NCBI GenBank assembly: GCA_013076295.1
Contig: RQOL01000529.1
Location: 58,838 to 122,837 of the forward strand
Direction: 5' to 3'
Source: Sanderia malayensis
Taxonomy: Eukaryota; Cnidaria; Scyphozoa; Semaeostomeae; Pelagiidae
DNA: 64,000 nucleotides
How positions within the stretch are numbered: position 1 is the first letter of the stretch; each line of letters begins with the position of its first letter. A model generated the notes under the pieces. The model was not told where the DNA came from. It ran no database searches and saw only the letters and a program-made list of their open reading frames with translations. This document shows positions 42,504 through 53,979 of this stretch, piece after piece. The position numbers and the translations under genes are program-made.

Positions 42504-42865
42504 ATGACGTTTAAAGGAGTAAAAAGACAGTATTTGGAGAAACGAAATGATTTACTCATCAAAAATAGAGAAATTAAGAAAAGGATTTCCTATATTAAAA
42601 ACCCTTAATAGAAAAAGGTAAAATTTTACGAGCAGTGTATTTTGCGATATTGCAAAATAAAAAGGATTATGATTTTTGTAAATTATATGATGAGATTGAT
42701 AAACATCAAACGATATTATTGGACTATTTTGAGCAATTGATGAAGAGCATTGATTCGTTATCGTTGAAAAGAACATTTAGTAATGTGTTGGTTAATGAAA
42801 AAGTTGCCTTCAAAAACTTACAGCGATATTATAAGAAATCTGTAAAAAATATATGTAACATTTGA
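42504..42865 (+). pseudogene. Unknown helical protein, one frameshift
   Basis: ATG 42504 opens a basic start (TFKGVKRQYLEKRNDLLIKN) that stops at 42608. Continuing in another frame from about 42607 are EKGKILRAVYFAILQNKKDY and further helices to 42865. The two parts read as one small protein of about 120 residues. No known family. Confidence 0.4.
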
Positions 42866-43289
42866 ACATTTTAATGGGATTTATAAGAAAAATATATATA
42901 GGAAATCGTGTATTTATTTTATGTGTTGCCTATTTTTTCTGTAAAAGAACCAACGCTGTTGGATAATTTGCAAAGTGGTAAAGTTGGAGTATGATGAAGT
43001 GGTTGGATTGATATACAACATTGTTGTATAGCAGTTCAACCATTTCATTATTTTATCCAAAGACAGGTTTACATTGCAAATGAATTCATCTCAAGGTATG
43101 TTGATGACATCATATGTTCTTTTGTTATGTCAAAATGATTGACAGGTGGTAAAAAATGATTGACAGGTGAATCAAAGGTCAACTGGTGAATATGAATAAA
43201 AGTAGCTCCAAAACTTAAATGTTTAACATTCGGAGGAACAGTGAGAAGAGAACACAAGTCAAGAAAAGACAACAGGAGATGAACAAGGT
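42866..43289. promoter_or_regulatory. Spacer upstream of the polymerase gene
   Basis: No coding sequence seen. TATATATA at about 42890 and repeated GATTGACAGGTG words (43135-43165) lie upstream of the start at 43290. A purine-rich leader (AAGAAAAGACAACAGGAG) is directly before the ATG. Probably the transcription start region of the polymerase gene; the promoter itself cannot be pinpointed. Confidence 0.35.
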
Positions 43290-46200
43290 ATGAAACCTAT
43301 TCGAACAAATTTTGTTTGTAATACATGTAAAGGTTCTTATCCTACGAAAGCGTCCTTAATAAAACATAAGGAACAGAAACATGGGATTTTCAATCATATG
43401 TGTAGTGATTGTGCAGAAGGTTTTTCTCGTATAGTAGATTTAAAAACACATATATGGAAACATCATTCAAGATTTGAATGTGGTCATTGTAAAGTTGGGA
43501 ACTTTACTAAGAAACGTTTGATTAGGCATTTAAAGAAAAAGCATGGCATTACGGATGATAATGCAAGCTCTATGCGTAATGCAAAAAGAGTAAAAATGGT
43601 TACAACACTGCGTAATACAAAGAAGGTGAAAAAGAATTCAACATCATCACCTAAACATACTAAGAAAAAGAAATCACAATGTGATATATGCAACAAAACA
43701 TTTAAGAATAAACGAGCGTTAGAAAACCATAAGTTTATTAATCATGAAAAGGCTTTCAATTGTATTCGATGTGGAATGGTTTTTGATGATATGGCGAGTT
43801 TATCTGATCATTTACATGATCATAATCATAATAATTCTAATAAGAAACAAATGCATTTTGCATGTGATTATTGTGATGCAAAGCATTTTTTAACGACTAC
43901 ACAATTGCAACGGCACAGGATTGCGGTACATAAGGAGTTAAATATTACAGCTCATCATTTCCCATCAATGGCACATGTGCGTTGTTTTTGGAATGATTGT
44001 GTATATGCACATCAACCATGGGAAACAGATCTTGATACAGCTGGTAACCCATTTATGGGGCAAGATAAGCAAATGTTAATAGAGTATTATAAACGACATA
44101 TGCCCTACATTGCACCTCATTGTTACTCACAATTAAGCAATCGTTCTTTTATAAAATTTAATTTTCATCTATTAGCAAATGAAGATTTGAGTCAACAAAT
44201 TAAACATTACCTGCAACAGGTTTATGCAGAGGTTATAGATGACCTGCCAACAAGGTTTATAATATCATTCGGGTTTCTTTTGCAAAATAAATATACAAAT
44301 GCATTACGGTATTGGTATGTATCTGATTATAATTTGATGTCTAATCAAGATGAGGAAAATAGTAATATACAATTTAACGAGTTTATGGTGCGTTCAAAAG
44401 AGGATTTGAAACGAGAAACGAAGAAAATAACATCAATTCCCTTTATTGATATTATTAAAAACAATTTCCAGGATAGTAGCTGGGGGTTAGTTCGTGCTAC
44501 GAATATGCATGTGTCAGTAGTAAATATTGGTAATGAGGATTTTACAATCGGAAAAGCTGCCGATGAAGAGTTACAATTACCAGATTGTATAAAAAAGTCT
44601 AATGCTATCGAAATTAACTTTCCAATTGATGATAGACATATACCAACAAGTAATGCTGCTTGTTTTTTTATCGCTATTCGGAATGCTCTCTTACAATATA
44701 AATCTGAAGAGGAGGTAGAAACGATAGATGAAATGATTACTAAGTATTGCAAATTTGCAGAGCTTGAGGATTTTTACGGATTTCATTTAGCACATACAGT
44801 GCATATGGAATGGCTGTATGGAGTTAAAATCTCTTTGTATACACCTGTGTTTAAATTTGAAGATGATAAGATTGGAGATAAAGAATTATCCAATATTACA
44901 GGATTAATTGGTGTAAAGAAAGTATATACATCTCATTTAAAGTACAAGAGTTGTATAAAATTAGATTTATTATATTACAAGGAGCATCTGTGCACAATAA
45001 AAAACATCAAATCCTTTACAAATAAATATATCTGTAATGAATGTAGTATGGTGTATAAACATTCATCAAGTTTAGTTCGGCATCAAAAGACATGTATTTT
45101 AAACAAACGAACACAACGCAAATATAAAGAAGGCTTAATAGAACGCCACCAACCACTCTTAACGAAAGTGAAAAGGGCCTTTGGTTTGTCAAAGGAATAT
45201 ACCTTTCAAAATGAAGACGAGAAATCAGATTTCTTTTATGATAAAGATACAGTTGTGTTTGATTTCGAAAGTTTAAATATCAAACAAACTTTAAATGAAT
45301 CGGATGTATTTTATGGAAAAGAATACATATTTGGTGATGATGGATTGATAGATGACGAGTTTTTTTGATAAAGAGAATGAAGACTGTTATAATTGCTACA
45401 ATGATAATGGTGATATTGTTCCACATAGAGAATATGTGCAGAATTTGTTAATTGAAGAAGGTGAACAAAGTGAGGATTTCTTTCGGGTGCAGGTACCTGT
45501 TTCATATGCTATTGCGAGCAGCTTTCCTCACGGATTAAATGAAGGAGAAATAATTGATGAGAATATCTTATTTGCTCATAACAAATCACCCAAGCGTTGA
45601 TTGAGGTTTTTGTAAAGCACCTAATACATTTAGGTGAGAGGAAATGTATTAGATCATTTCACAAATATCAAAAGATATTTGAGAGTATACGGGATTTTTT
45701 TTGGGAGAAAAAGGTATTACTTTTATATGATGAAGGTAAAAGCTATCACTTTAATGAATTGATTGGAATTGATTTAACAAAAAAACAAAGTATTGAAGAT
45801 GCAATAATTCGAACATGTACACCTGAACAGTGTGCAAAGGTTAAAGAATTATTTGAAATGAAAGATGAAGAAATTGGTAGAATTGAAACACGACAGGATA
45901 GAATTGAAATCTTAACGATATATTCTGACATTATTTAAACAATGTCAAACAACATCGGTATTTGGATTTAATTCGTCAGGTTATGACATTCCATTGATTG
46001 CAAAATATTTGTTTCCTATTATGCTGAAACAAGGAGTAACTCCAGATGTAATAAAGCAGGGTAGTAAATATAAATCTGTTCAATTTACTCCATCAAATGT
46101 GAAACAATTTCCAAGCTGGAGATTAGCCCTATTAGATACAGCAGCATTTTTAGCTCCTAGTTATAATTTAGATACTTTTATCAAGGCTTTTGCACCAGAA

Positions 46201-48615
46201 TGCAAACAAGAAAAATCATTTTTTCCATATGAATATTTGGATTCTTTTGAAAGACTTCATGAAACTGAATTACCACCGTATGAAGCTTTCACTTCAAGTT
46301 TGAAGGTAAACAAAAATACTTTAAATATTCAACATGAAAGATTTATGGAGTTATTTAATGAATTACAAATTGAAAGTAAGAATAAGGGTGAAGATGTATC
46401 AGAGGAAGAACTTCAACAAAACGTTCTACAAAAGCTGAAATGGAAGAAAAAACCATTAACTGGAAGTGAAAATTACAAACGTTTACAAGAATTATGGATT
46501 TCATATAAATGGGAAACGGTTTTAGATTTCCTTCGTTGGTATAATACTATGGATGTTCAACCATATTTACAAGCACTTTTAAATTATGGGAAGGAGTTTG
46601 AAAGATACGGTATTCATTTTACAACTGATGGAATAAGTCTTCCAACACTTGCAAGTAAAATTTTATACTCATCAAATAAACATCAGCGTATCTTGCATGT
46701 TGGGGATTTGGAAGTAACGGATTTTTATAATAAACATATAGTCGGAGGACCATCAATTATTTTCTCTCGACTAGCTGAAGGTCGTGTGCAAGGATTTGAT
46801 GCTGGAGCATTATATCTCTATTGTTTAGGTCAGGAGATGCCTGTAGGAGAAGCTATAATCTGGGAAGAATCACCATTAAACAGTTTAGCTTTGAATGGAC
46901 AAAAATTAGTAAGAAAAGTTAAAAATAAACATGGTGGAAATAAATCCGTAGTGGCTGGTGAATTCTTAGATTACTTAGATTTTTCGTTGAATTGTAATAA
47001 AGAGGAATGGAGTTTTCTAGCTCGGGAAAAAAAATTTGTAATTACAGACAGAAAGGAGTTAAGGTTTTTTACTCCTCACGGTTTTCAAATAGCGCATATA
47101 ATAGCTGATGCGGTTGATGAGGAAAATAAAACCATCTATGAGTTTGATGGGTGTTATTGGCATGCGTGTAAAAAATGCCTATTAAACGGAAATCTCCGTA
47201 CATTTGTACAACGCCGAGATGTTTCCATAGATAACTCTGTTTTGACGAGTGAAAAATTACAACAATTGGATGAATTGAAAACTGCCTTTTTTAAACATAA
47301 AGGCTATAAAGTTAAACGAATGCGTGAATGTAAATGGAATACATTACTCGCAAGTGATAATGAAATACAATCATTCATACAACAAAATCGGTTACCATAC
47401 TTTGGGAGTGTGGAAATTTCTGAAAAAGAATTATTAAACGATATCCGAGAGGATAAGGTTTTTGGTGCTATTGAAGTGGACATTCACGTTCCTGATGATT
47501 TAAAAGATTATTTTAAAGAATTTACTCCAGTATTTAAGAACGCTAATGTTGAATTTGAAGATATTGGAGAATATATGCAAAACATTGCACAACGATTTGG
47601 TTTTTCTAAACAAAGTCGTAAATTATTAATTGGAAGTTATTTTGGTGTACAAGTCGGATTAAATACAGCATTATTAAAATGGTATTTAGAACATGGGTTA
47701 ATTGTTACTCGTATATATAAATTCATTCAATATCGAGGGAAAAGGGTGTTTACAGGATTTGTAAACAATATTTCACAAGATCGTGTAAATGGCGACATAG
47801 ATCCAACATCTCAAGTAAAAGCTGAAACCTCCAAGTTTGTTGGTAATAGCGCATTTGGTACAACGATAATGAATAAAGGAAAACAACGACATATTGCTTA
47901 TATGGGAGGAAAAGGAGAAGAGGATGAAGGTAACAAGAATTTTAATATTGGTTGCATTCTTGATGCTCAATTATTAGAAGACAATTATGTGGAGGTTATA
48001 ACACCGAAGAGAAAGATAATTGAAAACCATGCTGGATATGTTGGGTGGAATGTGTTCATGTACGCTAAATTGCGCATGCTCCAATGTTACTACGACTTTT
48101 TTGTACCAGCATTAACTCCAGGTACATGGCATTTATGTGAGATGGATACTGATAGCCTGTACATATGTTTTCCAAATGGGAAACGATTTGAGGATAATGT
48201 TCGTGAAGATATTAAAGGTACAGAGGTGTATGCTAATTTAGAAAAGGAATTTTTTGTAACACAATCAGATGCATGTCCATTCGGTAAACGAACACCTGGA
48301 AAATTTAAAATAGAGTTCGAAGGAACGAAAATGGTTAGTTTAAACAGCAAAACCTATGTTGTGGAAAATAAGAATAATGCATTATATAAATTTTCTATGA
48401 AAGGTATTCAAAAAGGTCAATTTGAACATAACCCAATGAATTTATACGAAAACACATTAAAAACAAATGAATCATATATGGCAACTGACAGAGGACTAAA
48501 ACGCAAATTTGCCAACGTTTGTCAGTATCAACAGGAAAAACGAGCATTAACAAGTTTTTACTGCAAACGGCGTGTATTGGATGATGGTGTGACAACAGAA
48601 CCATTGGATGTGTAA
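43290..48615 (+). pseudogene. polB: Zinc-finger-containing protein-primed-type DNA polymerase B, three frame changes
   Basis: Segment 1 (43290-45368, 692 codons) has six C2H2-type fingers at about residues 10-31, 38-59, 64-85, 130-152, 157-177 and 192-216, then a finger-like CNECSMVYKHSSSLVRHQ near 611 and the exonuclease I motif VVFDFES near 653. Segment 2 (to about 45590) has VPVSYAIASSFPH. Segment 3 runs to about 45935. Segment 4 (to 48615) starts with the exo II motif GFNSSGYD, then polymerase motif A (GFDAGALYLY, near 46797), a TIYEFDGCYWHACKKC insert, motif B (KFVGNSAFG) and motif C (EMDTDSLYI, near 48145). Such PolB replicates Polintons and related viruses. Breaks near 45366, 45585 and 45935 alternate between two frames; the first is in a run of seven T. 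All catalytic motifs survive. Confidence 0.9.
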
Positions 48616-48743
48616 CTAATCCATTGTTCCATTGTTAAGAAGGTTTGATTGATGTGTTGATTGATTGAAAGGTTTGATTCGATCAATATATAACCGTATC
48701 TTGCTACCTTTAAGATCACTTATATGTTTCAATTAATGACACG

Positions 48744-49274
48744 ATGGTAAAGCACGAGCATTCGACAATCAAAGAAAAACAATTTATTTTTTTAAATGAA
48801 GATGCTGCTGTGTATGAGGAAGAAATGCGTTCAAAAATACGCATGCTGGAGCGAGCTATGTTGAAGAAACATAGTGGAGATGACAATGTTGTCTATGATC
48901 CATTAACAGTTCCATTTCGGGTAGTAGTTGTTGGTGGAGAAATACATATGAAAATGTATAAAAGCGTTTGGAGATTATTTAAACATTGGCATAAGTTGAC
49001 ATTTGATACAGATCGACAAATGTTGTCAAATGTTATTTGGATTTATCGATTAGAAAATGAGTTTGTATTTCGGAAAATGAAGCAATTAATTCCGAATATC
49101 GTTTTTATTAAGGAATATACAATTGAAGCTGTTTCAGCTCTACAGGATTGTATTGTAGTTTTTGATCAAATATTACGATTGGATCCTATTACAAAGCCTT
49201 GCATTATTGTTAAGGTGTTGCGTGAACCGCAAGAGTTCACACCGGAAAATATAACATTACATGCACTTTCTTAA
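48744..49274 (+). CDS. Walker-less ATPase paralogue 1
   Basis: 176 residues from ATG 48744, frame intact. It aligns by eye with the N-terminal half of the packaging ATPase: VPFRVVVVGGEIHMKMYKSV in place of the P-loop, WRLFKHWHKLTFDTDRQMLS then VIWIYRLENE, and CIVVFDQIL in place of Walker B. The GKT/S of Walker A is gone and the Walker B acids are changed, so no ATP hydrolysis is expected. It ends soon after Walker B. Could be a regulator or structural partner of the ATPase. This reading is mine, not a known annotation. Confidence 0.6.
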   Translation: MVKHEHSTIKEKQFIFLNEDAAVYEEEMRSKIRMLERAMLKKHSGDDNVVYDPLTVPFRVVVVGGEIHMKMYKSVWRLFKHWHKLTFDTDRQMLSNVIWIYRLENEFVFRKMKQLIPNIVFIKEYTIEAVSALQDCIVVFDQILRLDPITKPCIIVKVLREPQEFTPENITLHALS

Positions 49275-49369
49275 TTGATTGTTGCATAATTAAAGGATTT
49301 ATTGTGTATTAATTCAGATTAATTGATTATAATTGTTTGATTCATTTGATTGATTGATTGGTTGATTGA

Positions 49370-51764
49370 CAGTTGGTTTTTATAAAATAAAACAAGAGAT
49401 ACTCCTATCTCAAGATTTGCGCCTGTGCGTAAAGTATTGTGACACGGAAAATGTTGGAGTGCGATCAATGCGAACGGAACTGGGGATTACAGCCAGCAAA
49501 ACAGTTGCTTTAAAAGGACAAACCTCATTGCAAAATTTTACTGTGCTGACAGAGCTGGAGCCAGTTTAAACAGACAAAAACCGACAGTGACACGAAAACT
49601 GCCTGCAGGAAAATGGCAGCAACATGTTTTTCTCAATGATGAAAAAATTCAAAAATAGGCAGTCAAGGACTGCATGTGGCTACTGCACAAGCTCAAAACT
49701 AACACCAGCTGAAAATTGTTGAGCATAATCGGGGGGACATGGGGGCATCATTGAAAAAGAAATGGGGTATCAAGGCTCTAACTATTTGACAAAAAGAAAT
49801 GACAAATGAGATAAAAAGTGAATTTGATTAAAACGTTTTAAAAAAATTTCTGATCAAAGCATACAACTTAACAACTGGGTAATTGCTAATTCTGATAAAA
49901 GGCAAAAGGGTCAAATTTTTCAAAATTTCTAGCAAAACTGCCCAAAATGCTGTTAAAATCAACGAAATCAGCAAATACTAAGGGGGGAGCTGACTGCCCA
50001 AAACGCAAGGAAACTTGAAAAGAATGATGGAAGTCCCCATTGTTCGGAGATATTATATTCTACACTTGTTTGCTTTTGCAGAAGCCACGAGGGGAATGCC
50101 CCTTTCGTGATGATATTTCAACGATTTTCTTTTAACTACTACGAAAAACCACATATTTTCATGAAAACATAATTTTGTTACCAGTCACAGGATTAATAGT
50201 GCCTAATAAATAGTGATTCTGAATTTCTGATAAAATTTAAGCATCCTGAAACGAATTTTCGAATTTTTCGCTCGATGCGAAAATTTTCGCATATTACGAT
50301 AAGCTGATAACAACTTAGGCCACTTCGATGAAATCTTTTGAAAAAAGTCTTGACAAAATCAAGAGAAACAAAATTCGAAGACTGCTGCGGCTTTGACCTT
50401 GGTTATTTTCTGGTACCAAATAGAAAATTAATTGAGATTTCACGGCTTCGAAATGGAATTCTTCCACCGTAAGCGTTTGGAAATTTGACTTGACGTTGAC
50501 GATTCGGCCAGTCGGCCTTTTGTCGGCCTTTTGTCGAGAGACACGATTTTCCTTGGCAATGTCGATGAAAACGAGCAATCACCTAAATAAAGACTATTAA
50601 CCATCAAATCATCATGTCTTTTTGCTTTACATTCTTTAAAGCAAACAATAATCAGAAAATAAAGTAGAATGGGTAGTAATAAATAGAACTAGAATACACG
50701 ATGACCTACCATGAACAAACACTGTCAATAGTTACCGAGAATCGTTAACGATGAAAAAACCGAGAATCTTCGTGATTAACGAATTTCTTTCACTCACTCA
50801 CTCACTCACTCAAGACGATAGCATAGTGGCTCTGCCTCTTCATCGAGGCAGTAGCCACAAAAATAGCGTTGTAATTTGTGGCATGAACACAATTTTCGTT
50901 GATATTTGATCAACAGTTAGACAGTGAGCAGTTAACCTTGCATGTACAATTCCAGTGAACTGAACGCAGTAAGTTGAAAATGATGTTCTCTATCAAAGAT
51001 ACGGTAGTTTTTAGGTTTCCAGCTCTACCAGTAAATATGTTAATATGTTAATCAAACGGAACTAAACCAGTCAGTGGCAGACACAAAGGGGTAAGAGGGG
51101 TGCGATTGCTCTAAAGATGTTGTGGAGAACACTAATATTTTGATAAAAACAATGATAGTAAACAATACTGTTGAGCTGAAACAATAACTTCACCCTCCCC
51201 AAATCTTTCACAAAGTATCCGCCACTGAAGTGAACCCCAACAAAACATCAATTACACAGTTTTATTTGTTTGTGGCCTGAGAGAAGTCTGGCTGATTGTT
51301 ACCACACGGTAACGTTTTTATATATTATAAAATATCAATCAATGATAAGAAAAAAGAAAACAAATAACAAATAAATTGGTTAACTGGCTTCTTGTTTTTC
51401 AAGTTTACGACAGCACTGCTCTTTCACTTCTTCTCAAATCTCACTACCGTCAACGCAGCAAACAAACAAAAAACAAACGACATTTCTCACACTTCTGCTG
51501 CTCCCATTGTCTTGATGCGCGCGCATACATTTTCTAGGGTTTTTCGTCCACTTCTGAAAAACGTTCTCTGCACGCGTCAAACGTCAAACTTCAAAACGAA
51601 CTGAATTTCTCTTTGTTTACAAAGCAAATCCCGCATCCTCATTGGCCATGTCGAAAGCGAGTTCGATAAAAGCAAGCCTGCGAATTTCCGGTCCGAGACG
51701 GTTGAGCTTCCGGAATCGATGCTTTTTAATGATTTGCAAATGGTCCTCCGGAGCACAAATCAAT
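49370..51764. other. About 2.4-kb insertion of non-Polinton DNA
   Basis: Base composition and codon pattern change between 49.37 kb (just after a TTGATTGA tract) and about 51.76 kb, where Polinton-like coding resumes. Inside there are only short frames: a 67-codon one at 49366-49569, a 70-codon one at 51392, and the N-terminal 40 codons of the frame at 51642, which look foreign. I found no convincing TIRs. A hairpin-plus-CACT tail lies at 50.80-50.87 kb, so at least one SINE-like copy is included. Confidence 0.5.
50794..50866 (-). repeat. (GTGA)n tail and hairpin, SINE/LINE-like 3' end
   Basis: On the minus strand GTGGCTACTGCCTC and GAGGCAGAGCCAC form a 13-bp stem around a GATGAA loop, followed by TATGCTATCGTC and then (GTGA)n. 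Hairpin plus tetranucleotide tail is the same layout as at 5.0 kb, with a different tail unit. Confidence 0.6.
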
Positions 51765-52538
51765 AATAGAAATGATATTCACTCAGTTTATGAATATCAC
51801 AACACGAGAATGTCGCAAATAAAGGATTTTGGTGATGAAGTAAAAGGATTCAATGATGTTTGTTATGAACAAGTAAATGGTTTGTTAACCATTGACTTTG
51901 ACGATGATGATAACTTTCATATAACAATTGAATCTCCAAACTATGTACCGCGTGTTATAGTAAAACCACCAGCAATACCAACAATTATTGATGATGTTAC
52001 TGATAAACTTTCAAAAATCCATATGATGACTGATGTACAAAACGCTGTAACTCCTATGCCTAAACATTCAAAGGCAAATATTGCTTCCTCAAATGGGGTT
52101 CAGAAGATCGCTTACAACGCAGATGATAAATATGATATGCAGGCTCAATTGGGAGCAACAAAGAAACCTCTGGATATACCCTTTACACTCCTGATGGAAG
52201 GTGATCATATACGTCAATATGCTTACCAGATGTTACAACAATGGAAAAAGGTTACTACTGATCATTCGGGATTGTTGCTACAAAAAGTACATTGGATCTA
52301 CAATTCACAAACACCTACCGCAAAAGTAGATGAAATGAAACAGGAGGTACGCAGCATCGTCGGAAAAAATGTGAGTTTCCATGGTGGAATGCATATTGAG
52401 TTTTTATCAAGCATTAGCAATTGTGTCGTGGTAATCGATCATATCCTGACAATTAAAGGCGAATTTGTACCAATCATTATTATGAGAGGGGTGCAAAGTC
52501 CGAAAAAATTCCTTCATTTTGAAGTAACCGAAGAATAA
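51762..52538 (+). CDS. Walker-less ATPase paralogue 2
   Basis: An open frame of 298 codons from 51642; the first 40 appear to come from the insertion, so the native start is probably the Met in NTRMSQIKDF or lost. A 130-residue variable region is followed by the ATPase-like part: KKPLDIPFTLLMEGDHIRQY (P-loop position without GKT), QQWKKVTTDHSGLLLQKVHW, and CVVVIDHILTIKGEFVPIII at the Walker B position. It ends shortly after, like paralogue 1. Together they form a small family without Walker motifs inside one element. Confidence 0.6.
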   Translation, partial: NNRNDIHSVYEYHNTRMSQIKDFGDEVKGFNDVCYEQVNGLLTIDFDDDDNFHITIESPNYVPRVIVKPPAIPTIIDDVTDKLSKIHMMTDVQNAVTPMPKHSKANIASSNGVQKIAYNADDKYDMQAQLGATKKPLDIPFTLLMEGDHIRQYAYQMLQQWKKVTTDHSGLLLQKVHWIYNSQTPTAKVDEMKQEVRSIVGKNVSFHGGMHIEFLSSISNCVVVIDHILTIKGEFVPIIIMRGVQSPKKFLHFEVTEE

Positions 52539-52661
52539 CAAAGAACAATGAGGCTTGATTGATTGACGTTAATTGATTGTGGTTTATAAAGCTTGAATGT
52601 AATGTTATATTAAATCATTTATTGTTGTACGTAACACGGTTAACATTGATATATTTTCATC

Positions 52662-53021
52662 ATGATTGATAATTGGATAACTGGTGATTATCTTTTACGC
52701 GCCTCAAGACTTATTATTAATATAACTGATTCTGTTGAAAATATGTTAGAACATGATGAAGCGGTTATAAATATGGATCTTAGTGATGCGCAAAGTTACT
52801 ATTCCGGTGAAGAAGATAATGATGATGATGATGATGATGATGATGAAAGAAGTGATTCATCAGTTTATGAAACTGACGATACGCTTTCATTGAATGGTTT
52901 TCAATTCGATGAAAATGCTACCTTTGAAGAACAAGTTGAACAATTGTGGGAGATATTTGAGCAACAAGATGCAGAAGAACAACGAGCTTGGGAATATGAA
53001 CAACAACATGATGAACAATAA
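52662..53021 (+). CDS. Acidic protein of Polinton A
   Basis: 119 residues from ATG 52662. A (GAT)n-encoded Asp run (about residues 53-62) is flanked by Ser/Glu-rich sequence, and the C-terminus is Glu/Gln-rich (EEQVEQLWEIFEQQDAEEQR). No family recognised; composition fits a DNA-mimic or histone-binding acidic protein, but that is speculation. Confidence 0.45.
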   Translation: MIDNWITGDYLLRASRLIINITDSVENMLEHDEAVINMDLSDAQSYYSGEEDNDDDDDDDDERSDSSVYETDDTLSLNGFQFDENATFEEQVEQLWEIFEQQDAEEQRAWEYEQQHDEQ

Positions 53022-53264
53022 TAATTGAGTAAAACATTGTTAGAATATTGATTGATTGATCGTTTGATTGATTGATTGATTGATATGTTGATATATTAAA
53101 TAGTTATAAAGAGGTAGATGTAAAAATATATTTTATGATTGATGTTTTATGAAAGAGAAACACTTCTTGATTTTTTATCAGCTGTAACTTGTAGAACATT
53201 GCGAATTGTTAGAACTTAAAGGCCAAGAAGAACAAGAACAAAAACAAGCACAACAAGAATAACT
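53022..53264. other. Convergent intergenic spacer with TTGA tract
   Basis: Between the last plus-strand gene and the first minus-strand gene. A (TTGA)n-like tract spans 53047-53090 and a short Lys/Gln-rich frame precedes 53260. Similar TTGATTGA tracts stand after the genes ending at 48615, 49274 and 52538. Confidence 0.5.
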
Positions 53265-53948
53265 TTATAAAATTTTTTTTGGAATAATAGATTTTACAGA
53301 TGTATAATTATAGTTTTTTTGTACCCAATCTTTAACAAATTGATCATTTATATAAAATTGAGCATAGTTATTAAATTTGTCTCTATGACTTGCATATCTT
53401 CCGGTTTTCACGACTTTTGGAAAGGTTTGTTCTGTAATATATTCAGCTTGTTCAGGTTTTGCACATGTGTTTATAACATGTAAAAAATAAATACAATACT
53501 CTCCACACACCACTGTATCATGTGCTTGTATTTCTCTACATATTTCATTTATTTTATATTGTTTGTGGTTATGAATTCGTGGAAACATATCCTGAGCAAT
53601 CACCATGATATTTTCACAAAATCTTCGAAATATTTTATTTGGTTTATCTCCATATGAATCAAAGAAGAAACATTTACCAATTACATCAAAGTAGACAGCT
53701 AACCAATGTCCTGCACTACCATTTCCTTCGCCAGTTGAAAATAATATAAAGGACATAGGAAATTCACTATGAAGCACATGTTTAAACCAATGTAAAAATA
53801 CTTTTTCATTTCGAATCAAAACTTTCACTTCATTATCTGTTACAATACATTTAAAACTTTCGCTTATATTCCTATCTTCTTTACCAATCTTATATAAATC
53901 CTGTCCATTCATATTTAATTTGTGCTTTACTCTATTCCATCTATTCAT
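53265..53948 (-). CDS. Adenain-like cysteine protease (Polinton PRO)
   Basis: 227 residues from ATG 53948, frame intact. Catalytic elements in adenovirus-protease order: His in SAGHWLAVYFD, Asp in FFFDSYGD, Gln in EIQAHDTVV and the nucleophile in VVCGEYCIYFL. Family C5 (adenain/Ulp1-like) proteases cut capsid precursors during virion maturation in adenoviruses, and Polintons carry a homologue. It heads the minus-strand structural cluster on its 3' side, next to the capsid gene (31 bp apart). One of the few undamaged core genes. Confidence 0.85.
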   Translation of the reverse strand: MNRWNRVKHKLNMNGQDLYKIGKEDRNISESFKCIVTDNEVKVLIRNEKVFLHWFKHVLHSEFPMSFILFSTGEGNGSAGHWLAVYFDVIGKCFFFDSYGDKPNKIFRRFCENIMVIAQDMFPRIHNHKQYKINEICREIQAHDTVVCGEYCIYFLHVINTCAKPEQAEYITEQTFPKVVKTGRYASHRDKFNNYAQFYINDQFVKDWVQKNYNYTSVKSIIPKKIL

Positions 53949-53979
53949 TAAATATCTTTAGTTAAAGTGACTTTTTTAT

